Part shown: in pieces, positions 9,626 through 20,768 of the stretch | How the letters are laid out: each line of letters starts with the position of its first letter | Position numbering within the stretch: position 1 is the stretch's first letter | From: Shinisaurus crocodilurus | Taxonomy: Eukaryota; Chordata; Lepidosauria; Squamata; Shinisauridae | Direction: 5' to 3' | Assembly (NCBI GenBank): GCA_021292165.1 | Contig: CM037877.1 | Location: 33,182,197 to 33,246,196 of the forward strand | Length of the DNA stretch: 64,000 bases | Notes under the pieces: model-generated | What the model was told of the DNA's origin: nothing | Databases searched by the model: none | The model's input: the letters and a program-made list of their open reading frames with translations, nothing else | Made by a program: the position numbers and the translations under genes

Positions 9626-10159
9626 TTTTATTGTTCTCTGGTAGAAAGGTGAGGTCCAAATAGAATAAATACATAAATGTGACTTATATATTTTAGTCCA
9701 CATATTCTAAATCTTCATTGTATTTATACTGCAATGGTGCAATACCATCATTCTATACGGTCAAACAGCATGTGGAAAATTAAACGTTCTTGTACATTCT
9801 TCCTTCGGAATTCCATACAATTGCTTGTGTTCCTGGAATACAACTTTTTTTTTTCTTTGACATCTTTAAATCGTTACTGGAGTTAAAACATTTCTGCTGC
9901 CACAAGCTAGAACAAATCTGAAAATCAAGGGCTGTAATCCTGGGCACGCTTGGTGAGGAATAAATCTTGAACTCTGTTGATCTTTCTTCTGAGTAAACCT
10001 GCATAGACTTAGTCTGCACAGACCCCTTTACATGTACACTAGGGGTTTTATTGAATTATTGTTCGCGCGTGTTCACTGGCACATGTCAGTCAGTCTTGCC
10101 CTTAAAGCATGTAAAAGGGTTATTGTATGCCACCAGCAGTAATAAAAAAACAGGGAGTT
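9626..10159. other. Mostly unassigned; decayed hairpin repeat inside
   Basis: About 9935-10012 resembles the 86-bp TATAGGATTGCA hairpin family but is diverged. The rest is AT-rich with no gene seen. Confidence 0.4.
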
Positions 10160-10744
10160 CAGATGAATATCAAACCTCAAGACTGGATTACTGCAATGTG
10201 CTCTATGTGGGGCTGCCCTTTAGGCTTCTCCAGAAGCTGGAGCTAGTACAGAATGCAGCAGCTCGGCTATTGTCTGGAGCTGCCCCTTTTCAGCATGCGA
10301 CTCCTTTACTGAAGGAACTGCACTGGCTACCTATTTGCTATTGGGTCAGGTTTAAGGTTCTGGTACTTGTGTACAAAGCCTGAAACAACTTGGGACCAGG
10401 TTACCTGAGAGAGCACCTCCTCCCATACCAACCTGCCTGGTCACTGAGGTCATCAGATGGCATGCTCCTGGCGGTTGCTCATGGACCTTTGGCCCGACTG
10501 GAGTCCACCAGGAGAAGGGCCTTCAGTGTGGCGGCTCCATTTCTGTGGAACTCCCTGCCTCTGGAGGTCAGGCAGGCTCCACATTGTTCTGGGAAGCCTC
10601 CTTGTTCTAGGAAGCCTTCTCTGCTGTCCAACCACCATGGTAATGTTACTTTGTTTTCAATGTATTGTTTTTGTTTGTTGTATCTGTTTTTATCTTTTTA
10701 TTGTTCACCGTTCTGGAATCTACTTAGATGTGGAGCAGTAAACA
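10160..10744 (+). mobile_element. L2 LINE fragment, C-terminal RT and 3' UTR
   Basis: Encodes the C-terminal end of L2 reverse transcriptase: RLDYCNVLYVGLPFRLLQKL, LVQNAAARLLSG, LKELHWLPI, then after a stop NLGPGYLREHLLPY and FSVAAPFLWNSLPLEVRQAP. The stop and later shifts make it a pseudogene. A related subfamily copy in reverse is at 57335-57545. Confidence 0.85.
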
Positions 10745-10786
<42 letters not shown>

Positions 10787-10803
10787 ACTAATACTAATAC
10801 TAA
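10745..10803. repeat. (GAT)n and (ACTAAT)n tail of L2
   Basis: About 13 GAT units then ACTAAT units follow the L2 3' end directly, as a slipped LINE tail would. Confidence 0.9.
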
Positions 10804-10985
10804 TTTCCAGAAGGGTAGCCATATCAGTCTGCTGCAGCAAAAATAACAAAGAAACTTGTGGCACCTTAAAGATTAACAAATGCATTATGGCATAAGCTTT
10901 CATGGGCTCTAGCTTATTATGGACTATGCCAAAAACCTACGGTAAGTCTTTAAGATACCACAAGACCCTTCATTGTTTTTATCTG
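10804..10985. mobile_element. Dispersed reptile repeat, class unresolved
   Basis: Begins TTTCCAGAAGGGTAGCCATA, then CAGTCTGCTGCAGCAAAAAT and CTTGTGGCACCTTAAAGA; an inverted echo (TCTTTAAGATACCACAAGAC) follows at about 10947. This sequence type is common in reptile genomes. The partial inverted structure hints at a DNA element. Confidence 0.55.
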
Positions 10986-11194
10986 AATACTGTTACTTTC
11001 CATTCACACCAGTGATTTTATAATATTACCAGTGGTGGTATATGTTTGGTGTCATATACTAGTGGAGGAATGAGATAAGAACAAAGGTAGATCATATACT
11101 TCTCATTAGTAAAATGATTTTACTAACTGGTACGAAGCATATAGATACACTCCCAATTAGATAGACCATGGTTCATTCTAATAATAGAAGGCAG

Positions 11195-11340
11195 CAGTGC
11201 TTTTTTTCTGGAGAAAAAGGTACCGGAACTCTTGGATTACATTTCCTCGGGAGTAGATGGAGATTAAATTGTAATGCAATTAATAGAAGAAAAGGTGCTG
11301 GAACTCAGTTCCGGTGAGTTCCACCAGAAAAAAAGCCCTG
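11195..11340. mobile_element. 146-bp hAT-type MITE with perfect TSD
   Basis: Terminal inverted repeats CAGTGCTTTTTTTCTGG and CCAGAAAAAAAGCCCTG match at 16 of 17 positions. The 8-bp flanks GAAGGCAG (11187-11194) and GAAGGCAG (11341-11348) are identical, which fixes both ends. Inner arms share GGAACTC. Non-coding. Confidence 0.93.
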
Positions 11341-11956
11341 GAAGGCAGCATGTAAGATAGAAGTAAAAGTACAAAGATATATAAAGAAGCAAACCTGTAA
11401 TTTAGTACTGACATTTGAGATGATAATTCTTTTGTCTTTTTCAAAACAGCATATCTGACCATCACCGTGTCTTTTACTTTAGCTGATAAAGGAAGAAGCT
11501 TCAATAACTTCCAGTTGCTCCTTATAAGCAAGCAGTGATTTCAAAAGTAATAAGCACTGGGAATTGCGGGGCAGAGAGCATAATAACTTCATTTGCATGC
11601 ACATTCCATCTCCCATGTACTTATTTGCAAGTGGTCGCTACTTACTAAGGAGCTCAAAATAAGCTACAGCTGATTTACAATTCTTCATAGAGTATCCAGG
11701 AAAACTACTTACCGTACCTTCTGCCAGCATATATAAGCCAGGGATCTGCATGCAAAGGTTTGAAATCTCATGGACTAATTATGTTGCTCTTGTTTTTAAG
11801 AATGACCCCAGGAGAAGTCCCATTGATTTCCCATTAATTTATAAGGAGTACCAAGCACATCACGTTTTGTATAAGCTGAAGCCTTAGTGAAGCAATAGCA
11901 CAGACTAGTGCTGTGGTTCTCAATGGCGCAGGAGACTCCTTTTGAATTATATTATA
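11341..11956. other. Unassigned
   Basis: AT-rich; no gene, repeat family or convincing signal recognised. Confidence 0.5.
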
Positions 11957-12356
11957 CTAGCTTTTTTCACCCGGCTTTGCACGGGTCATCATGTTCCTAT
12001 AGACACTATTTGTTCAAAATTCCTTAAGGTAGCTGTCTGCTGTTTTGAATCCTTCCATAGGAAAGGTCCCCCTTTCTATAGGTCGTTGGAGTGATTTGCA
12101 TAACCGCTCCTGAATGGCCCCTGCAAACATTCCAAGTGACGCCACTGGCTCTCATCTATTTCGGGCCATACAGGCGCAGCGATGGCTTTTTCGGAGATTT
12201 GAACCCGCCAGTCTTTGTCCTTGAGTGATGGGAGAGTATGCGTGCCAATCTTGGGGCGGATCCGTCCAACCGTGTAGGAGCCTATGCAACGCACGCAAAC
12301 GCCCGTACACACCCACCCACCCACCCACAGACAAACGTTCACATTTATCTAGTAGA
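11957..12356 (-). mobile_element. Short non-autonomous Helitron
   Basis: On the minus strand it starts TCTACTAGATAAATG and ends CTAG (11957-11960). A hairpin, ACCCG with loop TGCAAAGC and CGGGT, sits ten bases before the end. Insertion lies between A and T with no duplication, the Helitron rule. Internal sequence (CGGATCCGCC, GACTGGCGGGTTCAAATCTC, GATGAGAGCCA) matches the 40811-41806 copy. No Rep/helicase frame. Confidence 0.88.
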
Positions 12357-12438
12357 TTGATGGTGCCGTTGGTGTGCATGGCGCTGTGCAGACTGGCATA
12401 AGCAAGACACAAGGTCTGCACCTGAGGAGCTTATATTC

Positions 12439-13224
12439 CAGCCTTCCCCAACCCAGTGGTGCAGCTAGGTAATTTAGACCCTGGACTTAGTGGTCTTGTG
12501 CTCCCCCACCCCCGTTTAGATGGCCGCATGTATTCCCTCAGTTGTGAAGCACACAACTACAATTTCTCTTCTCCCAGCTTCCACCCCAGTATTCTGTGTC
12601 TTACAACAGCTTCTACATTCCTGATATGTTAGAGCAAACAAACAAATCCCTTTGAACCCTGAGTGTGTGTGTGTGTGTGGGGGGAGGTGTGGAATATGCT
12701 GCGCATGTGCAGTTTCGCATTTTAAACTCAAATAATAGCAACATCATGGCTACAGGAATAAAATGGAGTTTGCTTCTGCTGCCCTGATTCTAAACACATT
12801 TTGTGGGGCGGGGACAAATAACAACCACTCTTTTATTATAGAAAAGCGTCAAATATTTTAAAAGTAAAAATAGTAAAATAAGCATCTGTAACCATGTACA
12901 TTCCTGAACTATACAATGTTTTTGAAATTTGAAAAGGATGCTGTGCGGTGAGCAGCAGCAGCCCCAGGGTGCCCCAGCACGCTCATGCCAGCCCCGGTGC
13001 TGACGCCTGGCCGTTTTGCTGCTGCCCCATCACCTGCTGCTCTCTGGGTGGCCATTTGGGTGGCCCCGGGCTGTGGGGCCCTGGACACACCACTGCCCCA
13101 ATCTGGTACCCTCGAGGAGTTTTGCTCTACAACTCCTAGAATTCCTGACCATTGGCCATGCAGGCTGGTGCTGATGGAAGTTGTAGCCCAAAACATCTGG
13201 AGGGCTCCAGGTTGGGGAAGGCTG
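12439..13224. mobile_element. Palindromic hAT-type MITE, split by another element
   Basis: Left end CAGCCTTCCCCAACC (12439-12453) and the remainder from about 13104 (TGGTACCCTC) to GGTTGGGGAAGGCTG form one hairpin element of the ACTACAACTCCCA family. A 642-bp hAT element splits it at 12454-13095. Outer flanks TTATATTC and TTATAGGG agree only in TTATA, because another element abuts at 13228. Confidence 0.8.
12454..13095. mobile_element. 642-bp hAT-like element nested in a MITE
   Basis: Ends are inverted, CAGTGGTG and CACCACTG. Flanks CCCCAACC (12446-12453) and CCCCAATC (13096-13103) match at 7 of 8, giving an 8-bp duplication. The interior is partly GC-rich (12950-13090) and non-coding; open frames there are short and unrecognised. 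Confidence 0.85.
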
Positions 13225-13227
13225 TTA

Positions 13228-13705
13228 TAGGGCTTTCCTACACAAGACATTTATTGTGCGCTCATCGTTCACTACTCACAGTTGTTTACGGGTTCTTTAG
13301 ATGACATTGTGACCCTCCAGTTTTGCTTCTGTGCCTAAAACATGTCTTTTCAGGCGGGAATATGGGGTGGGTTAGGATTTAAAAACAAACAAACAAAACC
13401 TGTTATATTGTTTTAATTGTGTTTTAATGGTGTTTTATTTTATTTTATCTGATTGTACATCGCCCAGGGTGGCCGGGTGGCCGGCCAGATGGGCGATTTA
13501 AAAATATAATAAAGAAAGAACGAACGAACAAACAAACACTTTCGGTGAGTTTTTTTAGAGCAGGGAAAATGCAATATTTATTTCTAAAAGCGAAAGAAAT
13601 CATTTTTTCACTTGTGTAACTGTGCTATTCTGCTATACCACAGTGCCACCTAGAGGTTATGTAGCAGGAAAAAAATAGGAAAGGAAACGTTCTTTGTGTA
13701 GTGCT
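13228..13705. mobile_element. TAGGGCTT-type DNA element with L2 insertion
   Basis: The left end TAGGGCTTTCCTACACAAGA and blocks GACATTTATTGTGCGC, CAGTGCCACCTAGAGGTTAT match 59486-59868, where both inverted ends survive. The right end here is decayed. An L2-like 3' end lies inside at about 13395-13545. Confidence 0.65.
13395..13545 (+). mobile_element. L2-like 3' end
   Basis: GATTGTACATCGCCCAGGGT and GATGGGCGATTTAAAAATAT resemble a LINE terminus in which a stem sequence (ATCGCCC/GGGCGAT) precedes an A-rich (GAAC)n/(CAAA)n tail. It interrupts the surrounding DNA element. Confidence 0.6.
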
Positions 13706-14412
13706 CAGAAGTCAAGTCTGCAACAAAACCAAAAGTAGATACAGCAGATTAACAGCAGATTGTGTAGAAAAGCTTATAGTCTAAAAATTAGACAAAAGGA
13801 AAGGGTAAGCTCCAAATGTAGCTAAAGTTAAGAATGCATGGAAGAGATTAGGTTTGAGGAAACAAGGATGCTGGCACCACAAAAGTGATCAAAGCAAGTA
13901 TTACAAGCACGTGAAGGAGCAGCAAAAGAGAATAAGTTGGAGGCCTTTAAAAGAGGAGGAACATTCAGGATGGTAGTGTAAGATCATGGGCAGGATACGA
14001 AAGCAGAAAGGTTAAGGGGACACCATGCCGTGGAGAGCTTCACAGTCAAGGACAAGTAATTGATGGGAGTCAGGATGGATCGTGGGCAGCAGTCTGAGGT
14101 GGGCCAGGAACCATAGGGCAAAGTCAGAAGTAGGAAACAAAGGACAAGCCAGGAGGTAGGACTGAAGTATACAGGAACACACCAGAGCTCAGGAAGATCT
14201 TGTCACTCAAGCAAGGCTGAACAGGAACAGGAAACCCTCTTATACTACTTCCTGTCCAGGAGGATTCAATAGTCAGTTTTGGAGGGTGGGATCAGTCCAG
14301 GGCCTGAGGTTGCTAAACTGCAGAGCTGCAGCATGCAGTTCACTGGCACATCACTGGGGCACTGGAAGAGTCAAAGGCCCCCTGTTCAAGCCCCATGCTA
14401 TTAGCTATAGGG
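13706..14412. other. Unassigned, possibly an old repeat
   Basis: The stretch at 14060-14390 (GGACAAGCCAGGAGG, GAACAGGAACAGGAAACCCT) has the purine-rich look of a dispersed repeat, but no second copy is present in the window. Confidence 0.3.
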
Positions 14413-14820
14413 CGTCCTAGGGATGTGCAAATCAGCAAAACTTAAACTTATCGAAGTTCTCTGCATTCCATCTCAAAACTCGTTCCGACTTAAGTCCATA
14501 TCACATTGCGACCTGTTTTATTCTTTTCATATGACAATCTATGTGTATTTCCATGTGTATTTTTCAAAATGTATGCATCGGTTGTGCACATCTTTGAAAT
14601 GTATGCATTCTTCTCCCATTGATTAAAGCAAATTTGTACATTTTCCAAAAGTACATATGCTGCCAAACATAATTATTTTGGTCCATGAATCACATTGCAA
14701 GCTCGGAAATGTATGGACTTTGACTGCAGATTGCATCTGAGTCCATATTTGGTCCAGAAGGTGCAAACTGGGTAAATCCTGATCAAAACCGAACTGAAAC
14801 AAATTCTTCATATATCCCCA
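14413..14820. mobile_element. Putative DNA element, CTAGGGATGTGC ends
   Basis: Ends CTAGGGATGTGC and ATATATCCCCAG are weakly inverted. The interior is AT-rich with repeated AATGTATGCAT. No duplication of flanks is clear. Confidence 0.4.
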
Positions 14821-14984
14821 GCTGGAGCTTTAGCTGAGCAGATTTGAGACAAAGGACTGGATTTTCACAATGGCATAAAAGAAGCAGTGATGCAGCTTGA
14901 TGACAGATTGGATGTGAGGAGCAAAAAGGAAGGAATTAAAGCTTCATGCTTGCTTGAGAGGATCATAAGTCACTGACGTTGTCA

Positions 14985-15370
14985 ATGGATATTTATTTAT
15001 TTATTTAGAATATTTTTGGATGCCCTTCACTTACTGAGTGCTTGAGGCAATGTACAAATAAAAATAATGAAGTAAATAAGCTACAAAAATCTGAACAACT
15101 TTTTATATAACAAAGCTGGGGATTAATAATAAAAACAGAGCTTGGCAGACATATTAAAAGCTCAACAGAAAGAATAATGTTGTCTTCACAAGCTGTCTAA
15201 AGGACAATGTAGAGGAGGCTAACCTAACTCTGGGGATGAAGTTCCACAACTGCGGTGCTGCTACACAAAAGACCCTGTCTCAAGTACCCACCAATCTTAC
15301 CTCTCTAAGAGGTGGGAGGTCAGACAACAGGGCCTCAGATGATGAATGCTAATTTCATCATGCATGGAAA
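14985..15370 (-). mobile_element. L2-like LINE 3' region
   Basis: An (ATTT)n tail at 14992-15006 is followed by LINE-type 3' sequence and, further from the tail, sequence corresponding to decayed L2 C-terminal coding (CTCTGGGGATGAAGTTCCAC, GGGCCTCAGATGATGAATGC). Confidence 0.6.
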
Positions 15371-15427
15371 ATAATTGAGGAAAGAATAGTGAGGAAGGAT
15401 TAGAAGTTCAGTCTTGGACATACAGAC

Positions 15428-15537
15428 CTGGTTCGCACGATCAAAGTAAGCCACCGTGACTTGTTTAAATAGCAATGCATGCTGGGCATGTGCTGTGTGT
15501 GGCTTCTTGTGTCGTCTGAACCCACTCTTGTTGGTAG
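15428..15537. mobile_element. Hairpin element, GGTTCGCACGA family
   Basis: Left end ACCTGGTTCGCACGATC and right end TGTCGTCTGAACCCA are inverted, with AAGCCACCGTG / GTGGCTTCTTGTG inside. Confidence 0.7.
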
Positions 15538-16034
15538 GGCTTAGGATAGACGGAAGACTCCAAGATCAGAGTCTTCCATCTAATGGGTGTCTATCCTGTT
15601 GGATTACACCCTTAAATAAATAAATAAATAAATGAAAACAAAGAGGTATAGCTGGGCGGAAATCAGTATAGTGGTGGTACTGAAAACTAGCATGTTATGA
15701 AGTCTTGCTGCAAGTATAATATATTGAAAGAGAACAGCAGGAGATCAAGAACACTGAATAGCCTTAACAAAGTGGGTTGGAGTTGGGTGGGAAGTCTCTG
15801 CCAGTGAAAACACTCAATGAGTGATTTGACAGGTTGGAAGAAGACTTAAGGCGTAAGACTCTCAAAGGTAAGGCATGGGGAAGCCCTTTGGATTTGGCAT
15901 CAAGGAAAGGTCCTTACAGACATTTGCTCTACACATTTGCACTGGTCCCAAGTCCAATTGGAATGCATGCAGCTGGTTCTGCCAACATCTGTGCATTCAG
16001 TGGGATGCTAAAAAGGAGTGCCTGTACGTCTATA
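15538..16034. other. Unassigned
   Basis: A small inverted repeat, AGGATAGACGGAAGACTC / GAGTCTTCCATC, lies at 15543-15583, followed by an (AAAT)n run near 15613-15632. No gene recognised. Confidence 0.4.
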
Positions 16035-16284
16035 CAGTCATGCCTTGGATTGAGAGCATAATTCGTTCCGGAAACGTGCTTGTAATCCAAAACACTCTTA
16101 TATCAAAACGAAATCCCCCCCCCCAAATTTGTACAGAGATTTTTAATTTAAGCCGTACTACAGTCCTTGTCTTGCAAGACGTCGCTTGTATATCAAGTAA
16201 AAAAAAATTAAATAAATATTTAAAAATTTGCTTGTCTTGCAAAATGCTCTCAAACCAAGTTACTTGCAATCCAAGGCATTACTG
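16035..16284. mobile_element. 250-bp Tc1/mariner-type MITE
   Basis: Ends CAGTCATGCCTTGGATTG and CAATCCAAGGCATTACTG are inverted, and both are flanked by TA (16033-16034, 16285-16286), the Tc1/mariner/pogo target. Same family, same 250-bp length, as 23546-23795 in opposite orientation. No transposase. Confidence 0.92.
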
Positions 16285-16472
16285 TATACACATTATAGAC
16301 TGTGTATGCATAAGTGTTCCACACAATCTAGAATTCCAATTATGCAGGGTTCCAGAGCATGGGGGGGGGGAGGGAGCGGGTTGTGGTCCTGCTCCCACCT
16401 CCATGTAGAATGCCTGAAAGAGACTGAAATAGCCAGTGATTCTGGGGGAGGCCATTTCAGTGCCGTGCAGAG

Positions 16473-16610
16473 CAGTCTTCCCAAACCTGGTACCCTCCAG
16501 ATGTGTTGGACTGCAACTCCCGTAATTCCCAGCCAGCGTGGCCAATGGCAATGGGAATTAGGGGAGTTGTAGTAAATTGCCTCTAGAGGGCACTAGGTTT
16601 GGGAAGGCCG
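16473..16610. mobile_element. Palindromic hAT-type MITE
   Basis: CAGTCTTCCCAAACCTGG and its inverted end TAGGTTTGGGAAGGCCG bound a hairpin with GACTGCAACTCCC / GGGAGTTGTAGT arms. Flanks GTGCAGAG and GTTTAGAG match at 6 of 8. Confidence 0.85.
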
Positions 16611-16724
16611 GTTTAGAGGGCGGAAGCCAGTTTGTAGCAGGCCAAGAAAAGAGTTAGAAGAAGAGAGAAAATCAAGACAAAGGGAATGAATGTCATTTTA
16701 ATGTTTGGAAGTGAAAAAATAGAA

Positions 16725-17878
16725 GTAAAATCAGATTGTACTTGGAGGGGCAGGGTGGGTTGAGTGAGGGGTTTTTGAGAATGGGGGAAATGGTGGCATA
16801 TTTGAACACTGTCAGAAAGGGGTTAGAGTATGCTGATGACACCCAGCTCTATTTCTCCTTTCCATCCAACTCCAAGGAAGCTGTTGCTGTGCTAAACCGG
16901 CGTCTGTTGGCAGTAATGGGCTGGATGAGGGCAAACAAATTGAAGCTTAATCCAGACAAGACAGAGGTGCTCCTGGTCAGTCGGAGGCAGATCAAGGAAT
17001 AGGGATTCAGCTTGTGTTGGACAGGGTTACACTCCTCCTGAAGGCACAGGTTCGCAGCTTGGGTGTACTTCTGGATTCAGCCCTGATCCTGGATGCCCAG
17101 GTTTCAGCGGTGGCCAGGAGTGCATTTGCACTGTTAAAGCTCGTGCGCCAGCTGCGCCCGTTCCTGGAGATGTCTGATTTGGCCACAGTGACACATGCCT
17201 TAGTTACATTCCATTTGGATTACTGTAACGCGCTCTACGTGGGACTGCCTCTGAACAGTGTTCGGAAACTTCAGCTGCTTCAAAGAGCTGCTGCTGACTG
17301 GGGCTGGCCACAGGGAGCACACAACTCTTCTGTTACAACAGCTTCACTGGCTCCCAGTCTGTCTCTGGGCACAATTCAAAGTGCTGGTTGTTGTGACCTA
17401 TAAAGCCCTATATGGCTCAGGTCCAGGTTATCTGAAAGACCGTATTCTCCCTTATGAGCCTGCCCTTACCCTGAGATCTTCAGGGGAGGCCCTTCTCTTG
17501 GTTCTGCCACCATCACAGGCACACCTGAAGAGAATGCAGCAGAGGGCCTTCTTGGTGGCTGCCCCAAGGCTCTGGAATTCCCTGCCTAGGGAGGTTAGAG
17601 TGGCACCCTCTTTGCTATGTTTCTGGAGGCAGGCAAAAACTTTTTTGTTCCGGCAGGCCTTTGGGAATAGTCTGGATCTGTGAGAATGTGATGAATTAGC
17701 ACTACTGTTTATAATGCTATTGCTGTTTTAAGTTTGATATTTTATATAATTTCAATATTATAGCTCATTTACGGTAATTATATTTTTAACTTTTGTATAT
17801 TTCGGTATATGTTTTAATTGTACAAGTTTTAATGTTGTAAAGCTGCCTTGAGTCCCAGTACTGGGGGGAAGGCGGGAT

Positions 17879-17921
<43 letters not shown>

Positions 17922-17924
17922 GGA
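16725..17924 (+). mobile_element. L2 LINE, RT from YADD motif to 3' tail
   Basis: RT catalytic motif YADD is at 16829-16840 (EYADDTQLYFSFPS). Downstream are MGWMRANKLKLNPDKTEVLL, QVRSLGVLLDSALILDAQVS, LDYCNALYVGLPL, LHWLPVCLWAQFKVL and RLWNSLPREVR. A stop near 17000 and shifts near 17290 and 17390 break the frame into three pieces. The 3' end has a CTGCCTTGAG / AAGGCGGGATATAAA terminus and a (CAA)n tail at 17884-17921. Confidence 0.92.
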
Positions 17925-19157
17925 AGAGCAGCAGCGGCAACAATAATATCTTTGCATATTCATTTCTCTTAATTGTGCCCCTTTGAGTATTTTGGCAAAC
18001 AATATTTCTTCAAATTTAATTTTGATGCACAATGAAAAAGTGTAACATAAATCAACCATGAGAGCCAATTTCTTTATATCTTGCCCTGCCTTGAATTAGA
18101 TTCTCCTGCATAAAAGCTTTTCAGTTTTTTTGCAGTTTACATTATGCAGGTGTGCATCTAAGAATGACTGCTAAATGCAAAATTCATGCATGTAATCTAG
18201 AATTTAATTCTCTTTTGTTTAGTTCCCCCTCAGTCACTTGTCTTGTTTGTCTGTTTATTTTAGAATATTAAAAGTTGGCTGAACCTAAAAATATGCAATA
18301 TAAACACATTTGCCAATGTCATGGCAATAGATAAAAAACTGCTTTATAATGACAATTTTATCCTTCTTCTGACAGGAACCAGCATTGATGGTACTGATCT
18401 TTCCACTCCCCTATGCCTGCTCCCCACAACGTTCCCATTTTTGCTGATTAAAGCCAGTTTCTTAAAATAATAGCTTGTGTTATCATTTCACCAGTAATCT
18501 CTCTTTGAGATTGCAAACTGCTCATTTTAGCACCGACTCCCATTTTCCTTTTGATATTTTTTCCTCTTCGTCTGTTCAAACAGTTCTCTGATTGCCCCAG
18601 CTCATCGCTGTGGGGACTGAGGAAGAAGGCAGAAACAGCTGACACCTTACATTCAGAAATGCCCAGGCCTCCCCTGTAGCAACAGCCACAGTCCAAGAAA
18701 GGTTAGAAAAATAGGCCAAGTGTCTCACAGTTCAACTTCTGAGCTATTGTCCCACATTTTTTCTACTTCCTGTAAAAAAAGAAGTTGAAAACAAAGTTGG
18801 ACAGGGTTTCTAAAACTATATTAAGCATTGTCAGGGCATTCTTCTTCCTTACTTGGGTACCACTTTTAAACTCTAGAGATGAATATTACTTTAGAAAGCA
18901 TGATTTGACATGAATAAAGAGTTAAAACTGCTCACAAATTTTGCTGATCAACATTTAGTCTTTCTGTCAACACCAGTCCAAGAAGCAGAAAACCCCAGAA
19001 TCATGTTTGTTTGGAAATGTTTCTTCCACAGGATTTCCCCCTAGTAATTGTTTTTAAGATTTGTAGCCTTAAAATCCTGACACTTCGGACCCAGAATATC
19101 CACATTGGTTTCCTAAACCTGCACAAACCAGATCCTTCAACTAGTAAACAGTAGTAA
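17925..19157. other. Unique-looking AT-rich DNA, possible conserved non-coding region
   Basis: No transposon family, long ORF or simple repeat is seen over about 1.2 kb, which is unusual in this window. 18420-18700 has mixed motifs (TTGAGATTGCAAACTGCTCA) and looks unique. Conservation cannot be judged without other genomes. Confidence 0.35.
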
Positions 19158-19335
19158 ACACCAGGCCTGCGGCTTATGCTGGCTCAGCTTGTCTGAGTGT
19201 GGAAAGCTGAGCAGGGTCAAGCCTGGTTGCTACTTGGATGGGAGACCCCTCCTCTAGTTTCCTGCATTGAGCAGGGGGTTGGACTCGATAGCCTTGTAGG
19301 CTCCTTCCAACTCTATGATCTATGAAATCTATGAA
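19158..19335 (+). mobile_element. 5S rRNA-derived SINE with CR1 tail
   Basis: Head GGAAAGCTGAGCAGGGTC, GCCTGGTTGCTACTTGGATG, GGGAGACC corresponds to the 5S box A to box C region. The tail GGTTGGACTCGATAGCC ends in ATGATCTATGAAATC repeats like the CR1 3' end. Same family as 5601-5776 (minus) and 26933-27062. Confidence 0.87.
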
Positions 19336-20685
19336 ATCTCCACATGTCTCACTTAGCACTGAATATTCTCTGAGTTCTGGTCCTTCCCAGTTCTGTTAGA
19401 CTGTTGCACAGGGACATGTGGAATAATCCAGTGTCTTCCAGGCATGCTTTTCGAAGCTAATCAAGAGTTCATTTTTGTGATCTTAGATCTCCTTCCTTGT
19501 ACATTGGTGGTTGGGGAATGGATAGGTCAACTGAAGACAAATCCAGCCAACACTGAGGTAATAATGAACTTCTGATTCAGACATCTGCTGCTACAGATAA
19601 AATGAGGGCACTTTCAATCTGGCCCTCATTTCCTGCCTCTAGCCACATTTGCCACCTTTGGACTGGACCCATTCCTGCCTGGACCATGCTGCTTGCCTTT
19701 GACCCTGCTGGGCCTTAATGTAGTTATTGTCACGTTCGCTGTTCTCAATCCCCCCACTGGCTCAGAGGGGACTCAGATGATGGGGAGGCTTCATCCAGTA
19801 ACAAATCAGCTGCTACTCCAGGACCTTCCCAACCAGAGGATGTGGCTTTACCAGAGGCCACATTACCCTTGTACTTAGAGGGCACTCCTCCAGTGCAGTC
19901 CTCACTGCCCCCACACTATAGGAACCAATGGCTGTAGAATTGGCAATGGCCTTTTCAGAAGCAGACAGCTCCTCAGCAAGGGCGGGGTTAACAGGAGGTC
20001 CAGACCTAGCAGCCTTCAGAAGGCGTCTGCATGTTGCTGAGACAACTGCTCTTCTTGAGTGAGTTCCAGCATGCCTCTCACAGTGATCTGTCTGGGGCCT
20101 CACCTCCTCGTACATGATCCTACTTTACCAGAGGTGATCTGGCCCTTCCAGTACCACATTTGCAACCCAGTTTCCCTTGGGAGCCCTAAGCCAAGGTGGG
20201 GCAAGACAGTTATATCTAATTGCACACCACTGTTGCATCAGCTAACTCTGGCAGCTGAAGCATCTAGCTCAGTTTACTCCAGACTGAATACCATTCAGAC
20301 CGTTCTAAGGACAAATTATTTAAAGAGCAAATGAAACAAACTTGGACGAGAGTCTTAAAGTAAAAACCTCCCTGGTCTCCTCCAAGCCCATCTCACAAGA
20401 GGCTTACAAACCATTTGTTTGCGGGCATGTCATTGCTTATGCCTCAAGCAAAACATACGCTAGAGAATTAAGAAATAACTGAAACTGAAACTATAGTTAA
20501 AAGATATCCTGAAACAATTTGCCTTGTACCCTGCTTCCAAGCTGTTTCACAATTTTGTTCAGTCGAAATTCGAGCTGAATAAAATGTATGCAGTCAGAGC
20601 AGAATTCACTCTCTGCATTAAGCAATTTTATTGGAGAGCAGGCCCAGCAAAATCCTGGATTCCAGAGGTGTGAAAATCAGAATTT

Positions 20686-20687
<2 letters not shown>
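19336..20687. other. Unassigned; possible degenerate element ORF
   Basis: From about 19766 to a stop at 19934 one plus frame encodes an acidic, Ser/Pro-rich segment (DSDDGEASSSNKSAATPGPS). It resembles linker regions of retroelement proteins but has no diagnostic motif. The rest shows nothing recognised. Confidence 0.3.
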
Positions 20688-20767
<80 letters not shown>

Positions 20768-20768
20768 G
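20688..20768. repeat. Compound (TC)n(TG)n(GA)n microsatellite
   Basis: Seen directly; the TC and GA halves are complementary and could fold across the TG spacer. Confidence 0.97.

Noticed and set aside
16736..17683. Cellular reverse transcriptase or domesticated gene
   Set aside because: The YADD-bearing frame is broken by a stop and shifts and ends in a standard L2 3' terminus with a simple-repeat tail.
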